Program-made: the position numbers and the translations under genes
Source of the DNA: a virus
Strand: one strand, 5' to 3'
Length of the DNA: 39,395 bases
Virus record (IMG/VR): IMGVR_UViG_3300048672_000578
Location: 1-39,395 of that record
Part shown: positions 17,654 to 26,928 of the stretch, piece after piece
Layout of the letters: each line of letters begins with the position of its first letter
How positions within the stretch are numbered: position 1 is the first letter of the stretch
Notes under the pieces: model-generated
What the model was told of the DNA's origin: nothing
The model's database searches: none
What the model saw: only the letters and a program-made list of their open reading frames with translations

Positions 17654-18357
17654 TAATTAAATGTATCGTTAAATGTATCGTTAAATATTCCGTTATCAAA
17701 AATTTCTGTTGTTTTTTTAAATTTAAAAAACATAGTACCATGACTATATGTATTTTGAGATACAAATAATATTGTTTTAATTGAAGGTACAAAAACTCTA
17801 TTAAATGTATGTGTTACATCATTATTTAAAGAATCATATATTTTATATGTGTCTGTGTCTTTAGCTTCTGTTATTGCAAAACATATTTTACCTATTTCAA
17901 TATAGTTTATGTTTTTACCAATATAAAAAGACTCTTTTGTATCATAAGGTTTATTTAAGAAATAACCTTGGTTGTCTATTAACAATAAAATATTTTCTAT
18001 TGTTGTACTTAATTCTTCTTCTTGCCAATAATAAACTTTATCTGCAATTGGATATTGATTACAATCTTCAGTTTCAGCTTGAAAAAATATATTCTTTTTT
18101 GTTACTTCATAACTTTTTATAATTGAAGTAGGACAGATGATATCTGATGTTAAATATATTTGTCTATATAAATTCATTAATTGTCTTCTTTGAGGATGTG
18201 TTAATTCTAAACAACATCCATTTAACAATTTAAATATCATATTTAAAATATATAGATCTATAGATTTTAATTTACCAGTTAATCTTCCTTGATTGTATAT
18301 TTTTTCTAATGAACTTAGTAATACAGAAGTATTGTTTAATTCATTTATTTCTATCAT
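17653..18357 (-). CDS. Conserved virion-region protein with repeat tail
   Basis: 234 residues. The helical N-terminal part contains SLEKIYNQGRLTGKLKS, a Cys pair (NGCCLEL) and HPQRRQLMNLYRQIY. The C-terminal part is mixed beta. The protein ends FNDTFNDTFN, encoded by a 12-nt direct repeat at 17657-17692. It pairs with the next upstream gene (18360-18923), which is also Cys-bearing and 2 nt away. The family is unknown to me; position suggests a head or fibre adaptor. Confidence 0.4.
   Translation of the reverse strand: MIEINELNNTSVLLSSLEKIYNQGRLTGKLKSIDLYILNMIFKLLNGCCLELTHPQRRQLMNLYRQIYLTSDIICPTSIIKSYEVTKKNIFFQAETEDCNQYPIADKVYYWQEEELSTTIENILLLIDNQGYFLNKPYDTKESFYIGKNINYIEIGKICFAITEAKDTDTYKIYDSLNNDVTHTFNRVFVPSIKTILFVSQNTYSHGTMFFKFKKTTEIFDNGIFNDTFNDTFN
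17657..17692. repeat. 12-nt tandem direct repeat inside 3' end of a gene
   Basis: TTAAATGTATCG occurs twice in tandem (17657-17680), followed by a degraded third copy TTAAATATTCCG (17681-17692). It encodes the NDTF repeat at the C-terminus of the overlapping gene and is a likely slippage site. Confidence 0.85.
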
Positions 18358-18359
18358 AA

Positions 18360-18923
18360 TTAAGATTGTCTAAATTGACTACAACTATTACATTTTACAG
18401 TATTACAATTTGTACATTGATTTAAAGAACATAGTTTTTTAAGTTTGTTTACACTTGCAATAGCTTGTATATAATATCCTAAATCAATTGAAATAGGTAT
18501 TGAGTCGATTAATAAATTTATTGTAACTAGTAAGTTTTTATTACTAGTATCTTTACATGAAACAATGTCTGTTTTTAATAAATAATTTAACATACACTGG
18601 TAATAAGGAAGAAGACTATATGTAATTCCTAATGCAGGTAATAAACAAGTACTACATTGTTCTGTAGGTGCATCACTTTCTACTTCTATAAAATATATAT
18701 CTTCAAATTTTAATATACCTAAATCAGTAGCATTCACTATAAATACTTCTTTATTATTTACATTTTCTAATCTATCACTTAAATTTAAAGATAATGAATA
18801 ATCTTTAAAAGAATTCATATCCCAAAGTAATATTGAAGTTATACTATACCCAACAGAAGTTTCAACATCAATAGCTAATTGACTTCCACTATTTAATATT
18901 TCAAAATTATTTATAGTTATCAT
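18360..18923 (-). CDS. Cys-rich C-terminal virion-region protein
   Basis: 187 residues. An N-terminal beta-type half (EILNSGSQLAIDVETSVGYSITSILLWD) is followed by QCSTCLLPALGITYSLLPYYQCML and a C-terminal Cys cluster, CSLNQCTNCNTVKCNSC, that could bind one or two zinc ions. This layout recurs in crAss-like structural gene clusters. It is the first gene after the terminator at 18936-18965 and has no promoter of its own, so it depends on read-through. Function unknown. Confidence 0.45.
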   Translation of the reverse strand: MITINNFEILNSGSQLAIDVETSVGYSITSILLWDMNSFKDYSLSLNLSDRLENVNNKEVFIVNATDLGILKFEDIYFIEVESDAPTEQCSTCLLPALGITYSLLPYYQCMLNYLLKTDIVSCKDTSNKNLLVTINLLIDSIPISIDLGYYIQAIASVNKLKKLCSLNQCTNCNTVKCNSCSQFRQS

Positions 18924-18935
18924 ATTTTTTTATAT

Positions 18936-18965
18936 AAAAAAAGGAGAGAGTTTTTGACTCTCCCC
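18936..18965 (-). terminator. Intrinsic terminator after abundant virion protein gene
   Basis: A 9-bp stem on the minus strand (18957-18965 with 18943-18951, one G-U pair), loop CAAAA, followed by seven Ts. It is placed directly after the gene at 18984-19991. Confidence 0.9.
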
Positions 18966-18983
18966 TTGATTGGTTTTTAATTA

Positions 18984-19991
18984 TTATGTAATTGCTAAGT
19001 TAGCAGGTACTGTTGCATTTGAAGCTACTGCTGTTCTAATACTTGTTAGAACTGCATTTGTTGCTGCATTGTTTGCTAAAGTATCTGTTCCTTTATCAAC
19101 CATAATTGTACAAACTTTATATTGACGTTCAACACTTGTTTCTTTACGAGGAGTATAATATACAATATTAATTGTATTGTGTAGTCCTGTAGCAGAAGCG
19201 TAATATGGAGTATCAAAATCAGCTGGATAACCAGTTTGTCTATAAACTTCATATTTGTAACCTTTAACAAACCATTCGTAAGTGATAGCGTGTTTTGGTG
19301 TACCTGAACCTGGATTTGAATTAGTAGTTGTTACTACAGTAACTAAACCTGTATTTTGAGTAATCAAAGTTACATCATTAGTATTAGAGTAAGATTTACC
19401 TAAAGCATCAAATTCAATTTGTTTTCCTATGATTTTACCAGGAACTACTTTTTGGAATTTTCCTTCAATAGTAAATGTTGAAGCACCTGTAGAAACTACA
19501 GCTAATTCAAAATTACCTCTTTTCATAAGATTTTTTTGTAAAGAAGCAACTAAACCATCTTTAACTTGTGTTGCAGTTTCAGTAGCTGAACCTGTTACAT
19601 AAAATCCTTGTATGATTGCAAAATTTTCAGGAGATAAAGAACCACCATCATTATACAATCTAACTTCAATTTCATAAGTTGTGTTAATTGTAGGAGTACC
19701 TACAGTAACAGTTAATTTTTTTTGTATTTCTGCTAAGTATGTGGCAAGAGTAACTCTTTCAACATATCTAGGATCGATTACATCAGAAAATTCGTAATTC
19801 AATCCTTTAGCTGCATCGCCTGATGTCTTTTGAACAATTTTAAAAGGTCCATTAGCTGCAACAGCAGTACCTTCAGCACTTAATACTTTAAGAGCTTTAT
19901 CAGCAGCGTTTGCAATAAATCCTTGAATCGTTGTTTCAGTTGATGCTGAATTACCAATAAGTAATTCGCCGACTTGATTTGGTCCAAACAT
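18984..19991 (-). CDS. Abundant virion protein (capsid auxiliary or tail component)
   Basis: 335 residues, Ala/Thr/Val-rich with low Lys/Asn, unlike its neighbours. It begins MFGPNQVGELLIGNSASTET and continues AADKALKVLSAEGTA, a start I associate with a conserved crAss-like structural protein. The codon choice is less AT-rich and a strong terminator follows immediately; the major capsid gene shows both features, so high expression is likely. It could be a capsid auxiliary protein or a tail-hub component. The exact position in the virion cannot be decided from sequence. Confidence 0.55.
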   Translation of the reverse strand: MFGPNQVGELLIGNSASTETTIQGFIANAADKALKVLSAEGTAVAANGPFKIVQKTSGDAAKGLNYEFSDVIDPRYVERVTLATYLAEIQKKLTVTVGTPTINTTYEIEVRLYNDGGSLSPENFAIIQGFYVTGSATETATQVKDGLVASLQKNLMKRGNFELAVVSTGASTFTIEGKFQKVVPGKIIGKQIEFDALGKSYSNTNDVTLITQNTGLVTVVTTTNSNPGSGTPKHAITYEWFVKGYKYEVYRQTGYPADFDTPYYASATGLHNTINIVYYTPRKETSVERQYKVCTIMVDKGTDTLANNAATNAVLTSIRTAVASNATVPANLAIT

Positions 19992-20022
19992 AATTTATTT
20001 CAATTTAATTATTAATTTATTT

Positions 20023-20760
20023 TTATTCATTTCTTTGGTCTATCTGAATTTTTGATTCAAGACCTGATGGTTTGTAATCTCTAAGTGCTAATTCAACAGC
20101 TCTGTCTAATATTTCTCTATGTATTGAAGGATGTAATTCAGAAGTTTGTGCCTGAACTATTCCATCTATAGTTAAATTTTCACCAGGAAAAGTTGTATTT
20201 AAATTAGAAACTATTATTGGTTTTGGATATTTTAAATATCTTATTTTATATTCAGATAAGTCATATAAACTTATTAATTCAGCAACACTAGTTATTCCTA
20301 TTTTAGAATAATCTAATCTCCATATGTGATCATGATCTGGTTTTTTAAATGGATTATTAATTTGTATATTAAACTCATCGTGAGTTTTAACATATACATT
20401 AATATTATTTCCATTATAACAGTCATTGCTTTTTATTTTAGCAGATTCATATATTGTTATAAAAACATCGTCTGGTATTGTGAAGAAAATTGAATCATTT
20501 GAAATATGTTTATTTGATACAACTTTTGTTGTTGAAACATAATCTCTTATTAATTCTTTTAAATCAACTCTTCTTTTTTCTGAATTTTCAAAACCATCTT
20601 TATATTTATTTCCAGATGGATTATAATTATTTTTAATGATTTCTAACTGAGCCTTAGTTAAGTAAACAGACAACTCATAATCATCAATAGATGGTGCAGA
20701 GTTACTAGCTATTGCATTATAATGAATATTAAACTCGTTCTTAAACTCTTGTACTGTCAT
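20023..20760 (-). CDS. Head-tail connector / ring protein
   Basis: 245 residues. The N-terminus TVQEFKNEFNIHYNAIASNSAP, then YELSVYLTKAQLEIIKNNY, is highly characteristic of a conserved crAss-like virion protein that sits between the portal region and the tail. A middle beta-rich domain and a C-terminal helical segment (HPSIHREILDRAVELALRDYK) follow, as in T7 gp11/P22 gp4-type connector proteins. It ends 31 nt before the abundant virion protein and overlaps its upstream neighbour by 1 nt. Specific ring number is not assigned. Confidence 0.65.
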   Translation of the reverse strand: MTVQEFKNEFNIHYNAIASNSAPSIDDYELSVYLTKAQLEIIKNNYNPSGNKYKDGFENSEKRRVDLKELIRDYVSTTKVVSNKHISNDSIFFTIPDDVFITIYESAKIKSNDCYNGNNINVYVKTHDEFNIQINNPFKKPDHDHIWRLDYSKIGITSVAELISLYDLSEYKIRYLKYPKPIIVSNLNTTFPGENLTIDGIVQAQTSELHPSIHREILDRAVELALRDYKPSGLESKIQIDQRNE

Positions 20761-21623
20761 TATTTTTTATTATTTAATTTAGCTTCAATAAATGATCTAA
20801 CATCTTGATGTTTTGGATTATCTAAATAAGATACTGCATTTTCAAATGTTGGTAATTGACCGTTTTCACACAAATCTAAACCATCAGCTGTTTTATATTT
20901 ATTGCTAACTTTTAGTATAATTTTATTATCTACACCTTCTTGAACCAATAGTTTAGTATCAAGAGATTTATCTTTCATTATTGATACAAATGATTCTGGT
21001 TTAGAATCTAAGAATGCTTCAACTTGTGTTTGAACCCATGTTAATGCAGAATCTTTTGAAATTGGTTTGTTTGTTAATAATCCTAATACACCAATAAGTT
21101 TATCTTTATCATCTTCAATTTTACCATAAAGTTTAAATGCTTCTTTTTTAACATCAAAACTTACTTTTCTTTCATTTAATTCTTCATCATTAGATGTAAT
21201 TACAAACTGATAAGTTTGTTTTCTATCTCTTTCTGCCCAAGTTGGTGAAACATCATCTTTTAAATTTAATAGTATTTTATATGATATATAATCTAAAGGA
21301 TTACCTAAATCTAATCTATTATCATCTTTAAATAAAGAAACAAAATGATTACCCCAAAATTCACTATATACAGATAAATTTAAACCTGTAGATTTTTCAA
21401 GAAATTCTTTTTCATCATTAGTTAAAACATTTGCAAGTGAACCATTTCTTAATAGTGGACACTGAAATCTTTTAACTGCTCCTGAAAGCATTCCTCCAGA
21501 AATAACATGGTCTTCTGATACACTAGAAGCCATTCCTTTTTTTCTTTTTAAATATTTAATATTTACAATCGTATTAGGTAATGTAAATTTATTTTCTAAT
21601 TCTTTAACTGTATTCTCTCCCAT
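20760..21623 (-). CDS. Conserved crAss-like structural-region protein
   Basis: 287 residues. The core motif VISGGMLSGAVKRFQCPLLRNGSLANVLTNDEKEFLEKSTGL, followed by LGNPLDYISYKILL (quoted in two parts), is recognisable as a protein kept next to the capsid gene in crAss-like phages. The rest is charged and helical. It starts just after the terminator that follows the capsid gene, and its start region has the purine-rich GGGAGAAAA upstream. A capsid or connector accessory role is likely from position. No enzymatic motif is visible. Confidence 0.55.
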   Translation of the reverse strand: MGENTVKELENKFTLPNTIVNIKYLKRKKGMASSVSEDHVISGGMLSGAVKRFQCPLLRNGSLANVLTNDEKEFLEKSTGLNLSVYSEFWGNHFVSLFKDDNRLDLGNPLDYISYKILLNLKDDVSPTWAERDRKQTYQFVITSNDEELNERKVSFDVKKEAFKLYGKIEDDKDKLIGVLGLLTNKPISKDSALTWVQTQVEAFLDSKPESFVSIMKDKSLDTKLLVQEGVDNKIILKVSNKYKTADGLDLCENGQLPTFENAVSYLDNPKHQDVRSFIEAKLNNKK

Positions 21624-21642
21624 TTTTCTCCCTTTTTAAATT

Positions 21643-21672
21643 AAAAAATGGAGTGATTAAGGCTCACTCCAT
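21643..21672 (-). terminator. Intrinsic terminator after major capsid gene
   Basis: A perfect 9-bp stem on the minus strand (21664-21672 with 21648-21656), 7-nt loop, followed by six Ts. It would limit transcription into the downstream genes and so raise capsid protein relative to them. Confidence 0.9.
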
Positions 21673-21685
21673 AAAGCCATTATAA

Positions 21686-23191
21686 TTAGTCTATGATAGA
21701 CGGTTTCAAAGTTGCAGTTCTTGATGGATCTTTAACCATTGCACCAGTACCACACATTGCAGTCATTGTTGCAGAGTCTTCCATTAACTGCATAATTCCA
21801 CCTCTACGTCCAGAGAAAGGATCTCTAATACCCGCCATGTAACCACGTAACTCATCGTCACCACGTACTTTAATTTTTTGGATATTAGGCTCTTCCATTG
21901 AACCAATGTAAAGGATATCATAACGATATGATTCAGCAACTCCTCCATCTGGATGAAGAACTTTGTTACGAACTTTATCATCATACATAGGGTCAACTTC
22001 TAACATAATATGAATATTGTTAGGAGCTCTCCATTCTGTAAATTGGAATCCACCTTGGAATGCGTTGTCATGGAATTTAGAACTAACTTGTTTAACAGCG
22101 TTTTGATTCGTGTTATCAAAGATAGCTTTCCATCCTGAAGCAGCAGCTGTAGCAGCTCTATTGAACTGAGCAGCTCCACGCTCACCTGTACGCAACATGA
22201 ATTTTCTTTCAGTAAAATCTAATTTACCTTCTGACAATTCAGACAATACATCTTCTAAAAGACGCATTGAGAATCTATTATATGTGATAGTATTAGATAC
22301 TTCCATTTGTTCTCTAATACCAGAACCAGCTTTGATTTCAATATTAGAATTCCCTTTATTTAAATAACGACCTTTTTCATCTCTATTTGTTTTACCAAAC
22401 ATGATAGTACGTGATTTAATTCTTGAGAATGCTTTTTCAAACTGCCAGTATACTTCTTGCATCCAAGTAGCTGATTTATGAACTTTTCCTGTGTTAGGAT
22501 CTCTTGTTTCAATACCTGCAAAATACACAGGTTCTACTTTAACATCAATCATTGCACCAGAAACTTTATGTTCCATACGTAATGTAGAAACTGAGTTTCT
22601 CATTAAGTAAGGTGAAGTAAATTGAATTCCAGCACCTTGTGTAGAAAGCTCATCTTCAGCATAAGAAGATTCAATAGAGAATCTATTTCCTGGTAAAAGC
22701 TCATCTCCAGGAATACCTGCTAATGATTCTTGACCACCCCATACTTCACATTCATAAATGTAATTTCCACCTTCTTCAAAAGGTTCATCTAAAATTCTAA
22801 TTTGGTATACGTCTGGTCTTGGACCTGCAATAACATGCATTTTAGTAAACCATTTTTCTCCAAATACTAATTGGAATTTTGTTCTTGCAACACCAACACC
22901 AACAGTGTTAGTATCTACAACAGAACCTTGAAATCTTGCTTCAACAAGTGGAATATTTCTTTCGTCACTTCCAACTACTTTCCAAACAAAATCATCTGCT
23001 GTATTTAAAACTTTTTCAGGAAATAAAGATAAGGTTGTATCTAAATTTTTCATTCCTGAGTTTTGTAACAAAACAGTTGTTAATGGAGAAACTAATTGTG
23101 GTTGACTTCCAAAAATAGCACCAATGTGATTCTTTAGTGTTAAACCTGACCATGCTTTTCCTTTGGTCATTACAAACTTACCTAAACTCAT
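21686..23191 (-). CDS. Major capsid protein (HK97 fold, crAss-like)
   Basis: 501 residues. MSLGKFVMTKGKAWSGLTLKNHIGAIFG at the start, then RNIPLVEARFQGS, FGEKWFTKMHVIAGPRPDVYQI and the C-terminal IRDPFSGRRGGIMQLMEDSATMT (each quoted in part) are the hallmark of crAss-like major capsid proteins, which build the icosahedral head. Length fits the family. The DNA is less AT-rich than flanking genes, consistent with strong expression. It lies 30 nt after the acidic scaffold-like gene and is followed by a strong terminator, so promoter 24331-24362 plus terminator 21643-21672 define a scaffold-capsid unit. Confidence 0.93.
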   Translation of the reverse strand: MSLGKFVMTKGKAWSGLTLKNHIGAIFGSQPQLVSPLTTVLLQNSGMKNLDTTLSLFPEKVLNTADDFVWKVVGSDERNIPLVEARFQGSVVDTNTVGVGVARTKFQLVFGEKWFTKMHVIAGPRPDVYQIRILDEPFEEGGNYIYECEVWGGQESLAGIPGDELLPGNRFSIESSYAEDELSTQGAGIQFTSPYLMRNSVSTLRMEHKVSGAMIDVKVEPVYFAGIETRDPNTGKVHKSATWMQEVYWQFEKAFSRIKSRTIMFGKTNRDEKGRYLNKGNSNIEIKAGSGIREQMEVSNTITYNRFSMRLLEDVLSELSEGKLDFTERKFMLRTGERGAAQFNRAATAAASGWKAIFDNTNQNAVKQVSSKFHDNAFQGGFQFTEWRAPNNIHIMLEVDPMYDDKVRNKVLHPDGGVAESYRYDILYIGSMEEPNIQKIKVRGDDELRGYMAGIRDPFSGRRGGIMQLMEDSATMTAMCGTGAMVKDPSRTATLKPSIID

Positions 23192-23221
23192 TTAATTTAA
23201 TTTTAATTGTTTTTATTTATT

Positions 23222-24301
23222 TTAATATACTAATTCAGAACCAAAACTGCCTCCATAGCTGTTTTTGTCTTGCATATATCCTGGGGTACCATTATCCTCA
23301 AACTTTGTTTTTCTAAGTACTGTTTCTAATTTCTTAGTAGCACTAGATGTTAAATTTGTTTGAATCTTACTTAAATCAGTAAAACCATTTGTTAACTCAT
23401 AAAAGTAATACATTTTTGTATCAAATTCAATTGGGTTAATAGAACGATCTTTCATAAGTTTATTTTCAAACTCACCTGTCTGTGGATTTTTTGCTACAAT
23501 TTCTGTCATTGATTTAAAGACTTTTTCTTGTAACACTTTTGTATTAGGAATTCCTTTTACAACTTCTTTTGACTCAAAAATATATTTTTTAATTTTGTCA
23601 TCAACTTGTTGTTGTTCTTCCTTTTGTTGTTTGATTACTTCTTGATATCGTAGTTTTTCAGATTCTTCTTTTCTTTTTTCAAATTCTTTCAAACTATCTT
23701 TAGAATCTAAAGCATCTTCTACAATTACATCTTCTCCTAAATCAATTGTTTTTTTAAGCATTTTTTTTGCTCTGTCTTCAGACAAACCTTGATTTAGTAA
23801 ATCTTGATAAATTATATCTTTTGCTTTTTCAAGATTATTTCTTAAATAATCTTCATCAATAGAATCTAATTCTATTTGAGATTTTTTAGAACTTGCAATT
23901 TTTTCTAAATCTAAATTATCTAAATATTCTTGAAGTTTTCTTTGTGATTGTAATTCAACTTCATTTTTTAATGAGTTAGCTAAATCATCAACACTTTTTA
24001 CATTTTCAGAAGACTCTAGTGAAGGAGTAATTCCTTGTTCTATTAAAACATCGGCTAGGGAAGAATATAAGTTGGGAGAAGTATCATTACCTGAATCATC
24101 TCCATCACTATCATTGTCTTTATTCTCCTTATCTACGCTCTCCTGAGAATCATCTTTCTCATCGACAAGTTTGTTTTTATCTTTATCTTCATCATTCAGA
24201 TTATCATCATTCTGATCTTGATCATCATAATTTGTAAAATTGTCAAAATTTAATTCCATTCCAGAATCAAATGCTGACATTAAATCGTTTTCATCTTCCA
24301 T
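23222..24301 (-). CDS. Acidic scaffold-like protein upstream of capsid gene
   Basis: 359 residues. The first 85 are extremely acidic (runs of Asp/Glu/Asn such as NDEDKDKNK and DNDSDGDDSGND). The centre is a long Lys/Glu-rich helical region likely to form coiled coil (EEQQQVDDKIKKYIFESKEV). The C-terminus is a short structured tail. A highly charged helical protein encoded directly before the major capsid protein is the usual layout of a scaffolding protein that directs procapsid assembly. Scaffold function is inferred from composition and position. It has its own promoter with an upstream conserved element. Confidence 0.65.
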   Translation of the reverse strand: MEDENDLMSAFDSGMELNFDNFTNYDDQDQNDDNLNDEDKDKNKLVDEKDDSQESVDKENKDNDSDGDDSGNDTSPNLYSSLADVLIEQGITPSLESSENVKSVDDLANSLKNEVELQSQRKLQEYLDNLDLEKIASSKKSQIELDSIDEDYLRNNLEKAKDIIYQDLLNQGLSEDRAKKMLKKTIDLGEDVIVEDALDSKDSLKEFEKRKEESEKLRYQEVIKQQKEEQQQVDDKIKKYIFESKEVVKGIPNTKVLQEKVFKSMTEIVAKNPQTGEFENKLMKDRSINPIEFDTKMYYFYELTNGFTDLSKIQTNLTSSATKKLETVLRKTKFEDNGTPGYMQDKNSYGGSFGSELVY

Positions 24302-24330
24302 AATTTTCTCCCTTTTTTATTATAAAGTTA

Positions 24331-24362
24331 CAAATATAAACTATTTACTTAATTTTTCCAAA
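24331..24362 (-). promoter_or_regulatory. Late promoter for scaffold and capsid genes
   Basis: Minus-strand TTTG at 24359-24362 and TATATTTG at 24331-24338, exactly 20 nt apart, a full consensus match. The conserved element at 24392-24412 lies about 30 nt further upstream. The leader is about 25 nt and carries GGGAGAAAA before the ATG. Confidence 0.88.
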
Positions 24363-24391
24363 ACTTTATTAAATTATTTTCATTTTTTTTA

Positions 24392-24412
24392 TATTAAGTA
24401 ATAGCTTTTATT
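24392..24412 (-). promoter_or_regulatory. Conserved upstream promoter element, copy 1
   Basis: Minus-strand sequence AATAAAAGCTATTACTTAAT, overlapping the portal stop codon and starting 30 nt upstream of the -33 box of the scaffold/capsid promoter. The same sequence occurs at the same distance upstream of two other promoters. Confidence 0.75.
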
Positions 24413-26822
24413 AACCTTTTGTTGTTGTTTTCTTTTTAATTCTATTAATACTTTGGTCTACTTTTTTAGCATCCATTTGATCTTTATGTTTATCCATATC
24501 TTGTTTTAAAGCTAACATTTTTTCTAAATGAGAATTTTTAACTTTCTCTTTATCTAAATTTAACTTTTCAATATCTAACGGATTAACTACACCATCATCT
24601 TCAACAACCTCATCTGGTTGCATACTTAACTTAAGTTGTTCAATATAGATTTTAGTATCAGAATCTTTATCAATTTTATATTGTTCTAATTCTAATTTTC
24701 TATTTTCTAATTCAGCAGCTTGTGCCATTGCAGCTTGGGTATCTTTAGATTGTTGTTGAGATGCTTCAGAATTACGTTGATGTATTTGTTCTTCTGCTTC
24801 TTCAAGTCTTCTACGCATATCTGATAAAGAAGGACTAAAATATATATCCATAATAGTAGACATTGTTCCACCATTTTGTAAGAATGCTTGAGCATTAGAT
24901 TTAATCATTTGTTCAAGCTCTTGTGTTTTAGAACTAGAGGTAATAACTAAACCATAATCATTTTCACAAAATTCTTCTGGATCTAAATTTAATATTTGAA
25001 TAGATTGATCATCTAATATGTATTGAGCTTTTTTACTATTTCCTTTTAGTGCTTCTTTAGCTGTTTCAAGAAAACATTCTAATACTCTAATTTTACATTG
25101 TTCATGTAACATAAACCAATATTCAGTAATATGACTAGATTGATTTACAGAACGTTCTACACCACCAACAGTTTCTCTATTATCAATTTGTCCTTGGCGT
25201 TGTGCAGTTACTCCTGCAATTTCACCCATTTCCATTTTAATAAATTCAAGTAACTGAATATGTTGTTGAATATATGAACCTGTTTCCATATCCATTACAC
25301 GACCACCTTGAGTATTCATACTACCAGCAAGTTTACCAGTAGCAGCTCCTTGGTTACCTTCTTTAAAAGAATCTATTACAGCAATTTTATTAACCACTGC
25401 AAAGTGTAACCATTTATCCATTTCCCAGTTTTCAGGTATTTTAGAAATATCTAATTCCATTATCTTACCATAGTTAGTTGAAATAGCTTTATTAAGTCTA
25501 TCCCAAATAACATCATACATATATTGATAGTTTTTACATCTATCAACTAATGATACAGCTTTAGATTGATTGGTATTATATATTTGACCAACTATACCAG
25601 GACCACAAATAGAAGGATTATGTAATTTATTATATTGAACTTTACGAGGTTTTAAATTTAAATAAATATCTTTACCTATTTTAACACCTTCCCACCATTC
25701 ACTAACCCACATTGAAGTTTCTTCTTCTCCTAATGTTTTATTTGGAATATATTCTTCTGAAACAGTTTTATATTGTTCTTCACCATATTCATCATAAAAC
25801 TTTATTTTTTTAACTTGTTTTATTGATTTCCATAATACTTTAAGAACTCTAATGTTACCAGTATCATCTGTATAGTTAGAACCAAAAAAGTGTCCGTTAA
25901 GTTCAGCAAGATTAAAAATTGTATCATACATTCCTTCAACTCCAGTATTCAAAGCATCACGTAAAAGAACGTGATTGTTTTGATCATCTGAATATGACCC
26001 TTTAGATGATGTTGTACTATATTCTAAGATATAATCAATATCTTCAGGTTTAAGTTCATCATGATAAACATCTATAATTTTATGAGGACTCCAATGATCC
26101 TGTATAATAATAATAGATGAATCTTCAATTCTATCAGAATTACCAGAACGTACTGTATGTACTTTTAAAGGATTAAGTTTTATCATTACAGGTTCATCAT
26201 GAATAATATCACACTGATATATTTCTTCAGCAAATATTAAAGCATCTTTAAAACCATCATTAAATGTTCTATCAAATCTTTGTTCTTGACTATAATGTTT
26301 TAGAATTTGACTAGCTGTTTTTTCACGAATATCTTGCCAACTATATTTCATATGTTTAGCAAGTTCATCCATTTTAGCTTTTAATTCTTCATCTTTATAA
26401 TTAGATTTAATAAAATCTGTAATCTTTTCTTTTAAAAATAATTTTTTATCTTCTTCTTTTTTACTAATAGCATCTGGATTAGTAACTATAACTGACCAAT
26501 CAAATCTTCTTTTAATTTCTTCACCAACCAATAAATCTATTTTAGGTACAAGTATTGGATTGTGAGGAATATTATCTGGAACAAATGATGCATCTATTTG
26601 ATGTGGATTAACAACGTTAGTTAAATCTCTAACATCAACAATCCCATTATATAGATTCAAGTTAATTATTTTATTCTGAAGACTTTTTCTTACTCTTTCA
26701 TTATTGTAGAAAGAATGTCTATCTGCATAATCAACACAATCTTTTCTCCATTGTAAATTCTTTTGTTTATAAGGGAGTCTTTGTCTTGGTAATGTAATAG
26801 AATTTATCCTAGGTGTTGACAT
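24411..26822 (-). CDS. Portal protein
   Basis: 803 residues, the usual size of crAss-like portals. The protein sits between the terminase and the scaffold/capsid genes. Recognisable features are the N-terminal RQRLPYKQKNLQWRKDCVDY, the central KIDLLVGEEIKRRFDW, the conserved AGVTAQRQGQIDNRETVGGV near residue 550, and a long charged helical C-terminus with AEEQIHQRNSEASQQQSKD. The portal forms the dodecameric DNA gate at the capsid vertex and docks the terminase. It has its own promoter at 26848-26879. Confidence 0.9.
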   Translation of the reverse strand: MSTPRINSITLPRQRLPYKQKNLQWRKDCVDYADRHSFYNNERVRKSLQNKIINLNLYNGIVDVRDLTNVVNPHQIDASFVPDNIPHNPILVPKIDLLVGEEIKRRFDWSVIVTNPDAISKKEEDKKLFLKEKITDFIKSNYKDEELKAKMDELAKHMKYSWQDIREKTASQILKHYSQEQRFDRTFNDGFKDALIFAEEIYQCDIIHDEPVMIKLNPLKVHTVRSGNSDRIEDSSIIIIQDHWSPHKIIDVYHDELKPEDIDYILEYSTTSSKGSYSDDQNNHVLLRDALNTGVEGMYDTIFNLAELNGHFFGSNYTDDTGNIRVLKVLWKSIKQVKKIKFYDEYGEEQYKTVSEEYIPNKTLGEEETSMWVSEWWEGVKIGKDIYLNLKPRKVQYNKLHNPSICGPGIVGQIYNTNQSKAVSLVDRCKNYQYMYDVIWDRLNKAISTNYGKIMELDISKIPENWEMDKWLHFAVVNKIAVIDSFKEGNQGAATGKLAGSMNTQGGRVMDMETGSYIQQHIQLLEFIKMEMGEIAGVTAQRQGQIDNRETVGGVERSVNQSSHITEYWFMLHEQCKIRVLECFLETAKEALKGNSKKAQYILDDQSIQILNLDPEEFCENDYGLVITSSSKTQELEQMIKSNAQAFLQNGGTMSTIMDIYFSPSLSDMRRRLEEAEEQIHQRNSEASQQQSKDTQAAMAQAAELENRKLELEQYKIDKDSDTKIYIEQLKLSMQPDEVVEDDGVVNPLDIEKLNLDKEKVKNSHLEKMLALKQDMDKHKDQMDAKKVDQSINRIKKKTTTKG

Positions 26823-26847
26823 AATTAATTATTTTATATTTAACTTA

Positions 26848-26879
26848 CTAATATACTAAAATTTTAATCAGTTTCCAAA
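26848..26879 (-). promoter_or_regulatory. Late promoter for portal gene
   Basis: Minus-strand TTTG at 26876-26879 and TATATTAG at 26848-26855 with a 20-nt spacer; one mismatch to the -7 consensus. The conserved upstream element lies 28 nt further upstream. Confidence 0.78.
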
Positions 26880-26906
26880 TAAAAACAGGAAAAAGATTAA
26901 AATTCT

Positions 26907-26928
26907 AATATTAAGTAATAGCTTTTAT
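26907..26928 (-). promoter_or_regulatory. Conserved upstream promoter element, copy 2
   Basis: Minus-strand ATAAAAGCTATTACTTAATA directly after the terminase stop codon (TAG), 28 nt upstream of the -33 box of the portal promoter. Nearly identical to copy 1. Confidence 0.75.
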
